64,000 bases of DNA from an uncultured Prevotella sp. (GTDB taxonomy: Bacteria; Bacteroidota; Bacteroidia; Bacteroidales; Bacteroidaceae). The stretch lies in the NCBI GenBank assembly GCA_900551055.1, contig URUK01000012.1, forward strand, positions 1 through 64,000, in the 5' to 3' direction. The position numbers and the translations under genes are program-made. The first letter of the stretch is position 1, and each line of letters starts with the position of its first letter. A model generated the notes under the pieces. That model was given only the letters and a program-made list of their open reading frames with translations, was not told where the DNA came from and did not search any database. Shown piece after piece: positions 59,761-64,000 of the stretch.

Positions 59761-60489
59761 CTATATGTTGAAGTAGTCTTCAAGTTCTTTCTCCGCGCTG
59801 TTGTTCGAGTTTGGCAGGTCTTTTATGATTTCCCCTTTTTCGAGAAGGGCAATCCTGTTCGATATGTCAACCGTATGTGTCAGGTTGTGGCTGCTTATAA
59901 GGACGGTTGCGCCCGTCTTGGCGTTGTATTCTTTCAGTATGTTTTTCAGTATGTTCTGGCTTGACGGATCGAGGAAGTTGAACGGTTCGTCGAGTATCAG
60001 CAGGCGAGGGGTATTAAGCAGGGCTGACATTATGCCAATCTTCTGCTTGTTTCCGGCGGAGAAATTGCGTATTAGTTTTTTCAATCCGAGTATTTCCCCG
60101 TTCATGAAATGTTGGAATTTGTCAATTCTCGAAGCTGTTTCTTGTTCTGACAGCCCGTTCACTTTCCCGATGAACTGGAAATACTCTTCCGGCGTGAGGA
60201 AGTCTATCAGGAATCCGTCGTCTATATATGCGCCGGTAAAGGATTTCCAATCCTCTGATTTCGCCGGGTCGGTTTCCGCCAATGTGCCGTCTTCCGCATC
60301 ATGGGACATGGTTATATGCCCTTCATCGGCTTTAATCAGGTCGAGCAGCAGGCGGAACAACGTGGTCTTGCCTGCGCCGTTGTTGCCTACCAAACCTACA
60401 ATGTCGCCGTTATTGATTGTGAAGCTCGGTATGTTGATTGCAGTCTTGTCGCCGAACCGTTTTATAAGGTTTGAGATGTTTATTTGCAT
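59761..60489 (-). CDS. ABC transporter ATP-binding protein
   Basis: A 242-residue nucleotide-binding subunit. Walker A is GLVGNNGAGKTTLFRLLLDL, the signature region is NFSAGNKQKIGIMSALL (a variant of LSGGQ), Walker B is RLLILDEPFNFLDP, and the switch His is in VLISSHNLTHTVD. The N-terminus MQINISNLIKRFGDKTAINI is complete. No permease lies next to it; the neighbours are feoAB and secA. The DUF5687 protein at 51419-52918 is the only permease candidate in the window. The substrate is unknown. Confidence 0.9.
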   Translation of the reverse strand: MQINISNLIKRFGDKTAINIPSFTINNGDIVGLVGNNGAGKTTLFRLLLDLIKADEGHITMSHDAEDGTLAETDPAKSEDWKSFTGAYIDDGFLIDFLTPEEYFQFIGKVNGLSEQETASRIDKFQHFMNGEILGLKKLIRNFSAGNKQKIGIMSALLNTPRLLILDEPFNFLDPSSQNILKNILKEYNAKTGATVLISSHNLTHTVDISNRIALLEKGEIIKDLPNSNNSAEKELEDYFNI

Positions 60490-60520
60490 GTTTTACAAAT
60501 TGATTAAAGTGACAGGATTT

Positions 60521-60636
60521 GATTAATAGTTAAGAATTAAGAGTTAAGAAATATGCCCTGATAATTATAACACCAACCGCATATTTTCTTAACTCTTAAT
60601 TAGCTTAACGCAGACTTTCAGTTTTTAACTATTAAT
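60521..60636. repeat. Facing 7-bp repeat arrays downstream of secA
   Basis: Left arm ATTAATA, GTTAAGA, ATTAAGA, GTTAAGA (60522-60549) and an inverted right arm whose complement reads ATTAATA, GTTAAAA, then after an interruption ATTAAGA, GTTAAGA (about 60584-60636). The inner ends pair as AATTAAGAGTTAAGAA with its complement. The array starts about 32 bp from the ABC ATPase start and ends 5 bp from the secA stop. Confidence 0.7.
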
Positions 60637-60640
60637 TGGT

Positions 60641-63600
60641 TTACACAAGTCCTCTGCCGTGGCAGTTCTTAAACTTCTTTCCACTGCCGCATGGGCACGG
60701 ATCGTTACGTCCGGGCAGTTTTTCTTTGTGTATCGGTTGCCTTCTTGCTTCGGCGTTCTGGCGAGTGTCCTGGTTTGCGGCAGCGCGCTGTGCCGGATTC
60801 GTCAGGTCATCTTTCTGTTCGGTGTACCTTTGGCTGCGTTGTTCGGGTGCGGCCTCGCGTACCTCCTCACGCTGTATCTCGGGTATCTGCGCTCTCATCA
60901 ACACGCTTACGATACGGTTGTTCATCTGGTTCACCATGTCGTCAAACAGTTTCACGCTCTCCAACTTGAATATAACCAGAGGGTCTTTTTGCTCGTAGGA
61001 TGCGTTTTGTACACTGTGTTTCAGCTCGTCGAGTGCGCGCAGATTCTCCTTCCAGCAGTCGTCGATTACATGCAGAAGTATGGTTTTTTCAAACTGTTTT
61101 ACCACACTCTTGCATTCCGTGTCATAGGCTTCTTTCAGGTTGCATGGTATGTTGTAGACGCGTTTTCCGTCGGTTATGGGCACCATTATGCGCTCGTAGC
61201 GGTCGCCTTGGTTCTCGAACACGTCTTTAATGACCGGCCAGCCAATGGCCTGTATGCGGTCGGTCTTACGCTTGAAGTCGGTCATTGCCATCTGGAAAGC
61301 CTTTTCGGCAAGGTCGTCATGGTTTTCGTTGGCAAATTCTTCTGACGTGAACGGGCATTCCATAGCCAGAACTTTTAGGAACTCGTCCTTGCAGCCTTCA
61401 TAGTCGTTTTTGTCGATTATTTCAACTACGCGGTCCCAAATAATGTTCGTAATGTCCATGCCGATGCGCTCACCCATAAGTGCATGGCGGCGTTTTTCGT
61501 ACACTACGGTGCGCTGTTTGTTCATAACGTCGTCGTATTCAAGCAGGCGCTTGCGTATACCGAAGTTATTTTCCTCTACCTTCTTCTGTGCACGCTCTAT
61601 GTTCTTGGTTATCAGCGAACTTTCTATTCTATCGCCTTCCTTGAACCCGAGACGGTCCATCACACGGGCGATACGCTCGCTTGCGAACAGTCGCATCAGC
61701 TTGTCTTCAAGGCTTATGTAGAATACGGAGCTTCCCGGGTCGCCTTGTCGGCCGGCACGTCCACGCAGCTGGCGGTCTACACGGCGGCTTTCATGGCGTT
61801 CTGTACCGATAATGGCAAGACCGCCGGCAGCCTTCACTTCGGGCGAAAGCTTGATGTCGGTACCACGACCAGCCATGTTTGTGGCTATGGTGACGGCTCC
61901 AAGCATACGTTCTTCGGTATGTGTTGTTCCGTCGGAGTCGGTTATAGTCACCGTGCCCGGTGTGCTTTGACCGGCTTCAGCAACGATGTTCGCCTCCTTT
62001 TGGTGTAGCTTTGCATTAAGCACATTGTGCGGAATGTGACGCATCTGGAGCATCTTGCTCAACAATTCAGATATTTCTACGGATGTCGTACCAACAAGGC
62101 AAGGACGTCCGGAGTTGCGCATTTCGGTTATTTCGTCTATTACCGCATTGTATTTCTCGCGTGCGGTCTTGTACACACGGTCGTCCATATCGTTACGGAC
62201 AACGGGCTTGTTTGTTGGTATTTCGACGACATCAAGTTTGTAAATGTCCCAGAACTCGCCAGCTTCTGTTATTGCCGTACCCGTCATGCCGGCCAGCTTG
62301 TGATACATGCGGAAGTAGTTTTGCAGGGTGATTGTGGCAAACGTCTGGGTGGCTTCTTTCACTTTGACATGTTCCTTTGCCTCAATTGCCTGATGCAAGC
62401 CGTCGCTCCATTGGCGGCCTTCCATTATACGCCCAGTCTGTTCATCGACGATTTTCACCTCTCCGTCCATCACAACATACTCGTCGTCTTTGTTGAACAT
62501 GGTGTAAGCCTTGAGTAGTTGCTGTAAGGTATGTACGCGTTCGCTTTGTACGGCGTAGTGATTTAGCAGCTGGTCTTTCTTGTCAAGGCGTTGCTGGTCG
62601 TCAAGGTCTTTCTCGTTTTCGAGTGCGGACAACTGCGTGGTTATGTCGGGGAGGACGAATAGGTCTTTGTCGTTTACCTGCTTGGCGAGCCAGTCTGTGC
62701 CCTTGTCGGTAAGGTCGACGGAATTCAGTTTTTCGTCAACTACAAAATACAAAGGTTCTACCGCCTCAGGCATTTTGCGGTTGTTGTTCTCCATGTAATA
62801 TTCTTCCGTCTTGAGCATGCCGGCCTTTATACCTTCTTCAGAAAGGTATTTGATGAGCGGCTTGTTTTTAGGCAGTGCCTTGTGGGAACGGTACAGGCTC
62901 AAGAAACCTTCGTCCTGAAGCTTTTGGTCGTTCTTTTCGCGGCCTTCGGTTATTTTCTGTTTAGCTTCGGCAAGGTATTGCGTAGCCAGCTTGCGTTGCA
63001 CGTCAACAAGGCGTTCAACCAATGGCTGGTATTCTTCAAACATCTGGTCGTCACCGTTAGGGACTGGACCTGAAATGATAAGAGGTGTACGGGCGTCGTC
63101 AATCAGCACAGAGTCAACCTCGTCGACAATTGCGTAATTGTGCTTGCGTTGTACAAGGTCAGCCGGCGATATGGCCATGTTGTCACGCAGATAGTCGAAT
63201 CCAAACTCATTATTTGTTCCGAAAGTGATGTCTGCTTGGTAAGCTTTCCGCCTTTGTGGAGTATTCGGTCTGTGCTTGTCAATGCAGTCAACTGACAGGC
63301 CGTTGAATTCATAAAGCGGTCCCATCCACTCCGAGTCACGTTTTGCGAGGTAGTCGTTGACGGTAACAACGTGTACTCCGTTGCCTGTAAGTGCATTGAG
63401 GAAAACAGGCAGCGTGGCAACAAGGGTCTTACCTTCACCAGTCGCCATCTCGGCTATCTTGCCTTGATGCAGCACCACTCCGCCGAAAAGCTGGACGTCA
63501 TAATGCACCATGTCCCATTTCATGTCGTTGCCACCGGCCATCCAGTGGTTGCTATATATGGCCTTATCACCGTCAATGCGGACAAAGTCTTTTGTAGTTG

Positions 63601-64000
63601 CGAGCTCCCGGTCGAAGTCGTTAGCGGTCACAACGATTTCGTCATTTTCGGCAAAACGGCGTGCCGTGTCCTTCATTATGCTGAAAGCTACGGGCAATAC
63701 TTCGTTAAGCGATTTCTCATATATGTCCAACACTTCTTTCTCCAGCTTGTCTATCTGGTTGAAGATAGCTTCTCGCTCGTCGATAGGGGTGTCTTCTATT
63801 TTCGCCCTAAGTGCTTCTATTTCCTTCTTTTGTTCGCTGGCCGAGTCTTGAACGTATTTTTGTATCTCTTTTGTACGTGCTCTTAATGCGTCGTTGTCAA
63901 GAGCCTTTATTTCGGGATAAGCAGCCTTTATTTTTTCAACTACAGGCTGTATAAGTTTCATGTCCCTTGTGGATTTGTCACCGAAGAGTGACTTCAAAAA
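60641..64000 (-). CDS. secA: Preprotein translocase ATPase SecA, start codon outside the window
   Basis: SecA drives proteins through SecYEG. Walker A is in IAEMATGEGKTLVATLPVFL; DEAD-like Walker B in YAIVDEVDSVLIDDARTPLI; motif VI in GRAGRQGDPGSSVFYIS. The C-terminal zinc-binding tail RNDPCPCGSGKKFKNCHGRG is intact. The sequence at the right edge reads LKSLFGDKSTRDMKLIQPVV in frame with no ATG (63997 is TTG), whereas family members begin a few residues earlier, so the true start is just outside the window. The visible part has 1119 codons, longer than E. coli SecA (901) because of Bacteroidetes-specific insertions. The 7-bp inverted array probably marks its transcript end. Confidence 0.96.
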   Translation of the reverse strand, partial: FLKSLFGDKSTRDMKLIQPVVEKIKAAYPEIKALDNDALRARTKEIQKYVQDSASEQKKEIEALRAKIEDTPIDEREAIFNQIDKLEKEVLDIYEKSLNEVLPVAFSIMKDTARRFAENDEIVVTANDFDRELATTKDFVRIDGDKAIYSNHWMAGGNDMKWDMVHYDVQLFGGVVLHQGKIAEMATGEGKTLVATLPVFLNALTGNGVHVVTVNDYLAKRDSEWMGPLYEFNGLSVDCIDKHRPNTPQRRKAYQADITFGTNNEFGFDYLRDNMAISPADLVQRKHNYAIVDEVDSVLIDDARTPLIISGPVPNGDDQMFEEYQPLVERLVDVQRKLATQYLAEAKQKITEGREKNDQKLQDEGFLSLYRSHKALPKNKPLIKYLSEEGIKAGMLKTEEYYMENNNRKMPEAVEPLYFVVDEKLNSVDLTDKGTDWLAKQVNDKDLFVLPDITTQLSALENEKDLDDQQRLDKKDQLLNHYAVQSERVHTLQQLLKAYTMFNKDDEYVVMDGEVKIVDEQTGRIMEGRQWSDGLHQAIEAKEHVKVKEATQTFATITLQNYFRMYHKLAGMTGTAITEAGEFWDIYKLDVVEIPTNKPVVRNDMDDRVYKTAREKYNAVIDEITEMRNSGRPCLVGTTSVEISELLSKMLQMRHIPHNVLNAKLHQKEANIVAEAGQSTPGTVTITDSDGTTHTEERMLGAVTIATNMAGRGTDIKLSPEVKAAGGLAIIGTERHESRRVDRQLRGRAGRQGDPGSSVFYISLEDKLMRLFASERIARVMDRLGFKEGDRIESSLITKNIERAQKKVEENNFGIRKRLLEYDDVMNKQRTVVYEKRRHALMGERIGMDITNIIWDRVVEIIDKNDYEGCKDEFLKVLAMECPFTSEEFANENHDDLAEKAFQMAMTDFKRKTDRIQAIGWPVIKDVFENQGDRYERIMVPITDGKRVYNIPCNLKEAYDTECKSVVKQFEKTILLHVIDDCWKENLRALDELKHSVQNASYEQKDPLVIFKLESVKLFDDMVNQMNNRIVSVLMRAQIPEIQREEVREAAPEQRSQRYTEQKDDLTNPAQRAAANQDTRQNAEARRQPIHKEKLPGRNDPCPCGSGKKFKNCHGRGLV

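Noticed and set aside
63995..63997. TTG at 63997 as the secA start
   Set aside because: SecA proteins of this group have several more N-terminal residues before FGDKSTRDMK; the start is outside the window.

Overview
The window is a chromosomal stretch from a Bacteroidales bacterium, most likely Prevotella or a close relative. The clues agree: clear promoters follow the Bacteroidetes pattern (TTG, 19 bp, TAnnTTTG) and starts lack strong Shine-Dalgarno sites; two proteins carry type IX secretion C-terminal signals; there is a FeoA-FeoB fusion, a BspA-like leucine-rich repeat protein and a menaquinone pathway; infC-rpmI-rplT, thrA-apgM-thrC and menF-D-B-C-E are arranged as in this group. Almost everything is core metabolism and housekeeping. 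No phage, IS element, rRNA or CRISPR array was seen.

Layout. 1-9.7 kb (minus strand): the N-terminal half of a fosmidomycin-resistance-type MFS pump, a decayed aspartyl protease-PDZ pseudogene, then pyrF, prfA, purM, aroE, menG/ubiE, purC, phoH and a small lipoprotein. 9.8-16.4 kb: pepD (minus), then on plus a 64-residue membrane protein, a Skp/OmpH-like lipoprotein, a type IX-secreted protein and uvrA. 17-19.4 kb (minus): type II pantothenate kinase and infC-rpmI-rplT. 19.6-24.8 kb (plus): the threonine operon thrA-apgM-thrC, in which an alkaline-phosphatase-superfamily protein occupies the homoserine kinase position. 24.8-26.6 kb: an AT-rich islet with two small unrecognised membrane-anchored proteins, one probably frameshifted, and a broken Rhs fragment touching the 3' end of menE. 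26.6-34.2 kb (minus): menE-C-B-D-F, a 50-residue two-helix membrane protein, an RluA-type pseudouridine synthase, a cupin and a YkvA protein. 34.3-38.4 kb (plus): a membrane protein, nspC, a Gly-Leu-Leu-Gly tRNA cluster, a conserved unknown, ssb and a phosphopantetheinyl transferase. 38.4-48.1 kb (minus): a DEAD-box helicase, LptF/G, tgt, lon, tilS, an RlmI-like methyltransferase and a DEDD exonuclease. 48.2-52.9 kb (plus): ftsK, lolA and a DUF5687 permease. 53.1-64 kb (minus): a secreted LRR protein, thrS, feoAB, an ABC ATPase and secA, which runs off the right edge.

The most unusual structure lies between the genes. Seven intergenic loci carry arrays of a degenerate 22-bp unit (GRCGGYCTTTTGCA, about 5 variable bases, AAA) kept in exact 22-bp register, usually four units (88 bp) and once six. 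Some array members form perfect 37-bp palindromes. A second class consists of arrays of 7-, 8- or 9-bp units with locus-specific sequence, three of them arranged as facing inverted arms just outside a coding end. I know of no name for either family. Coordinates, translations and repeat phasing were read by eye; no database search was run.
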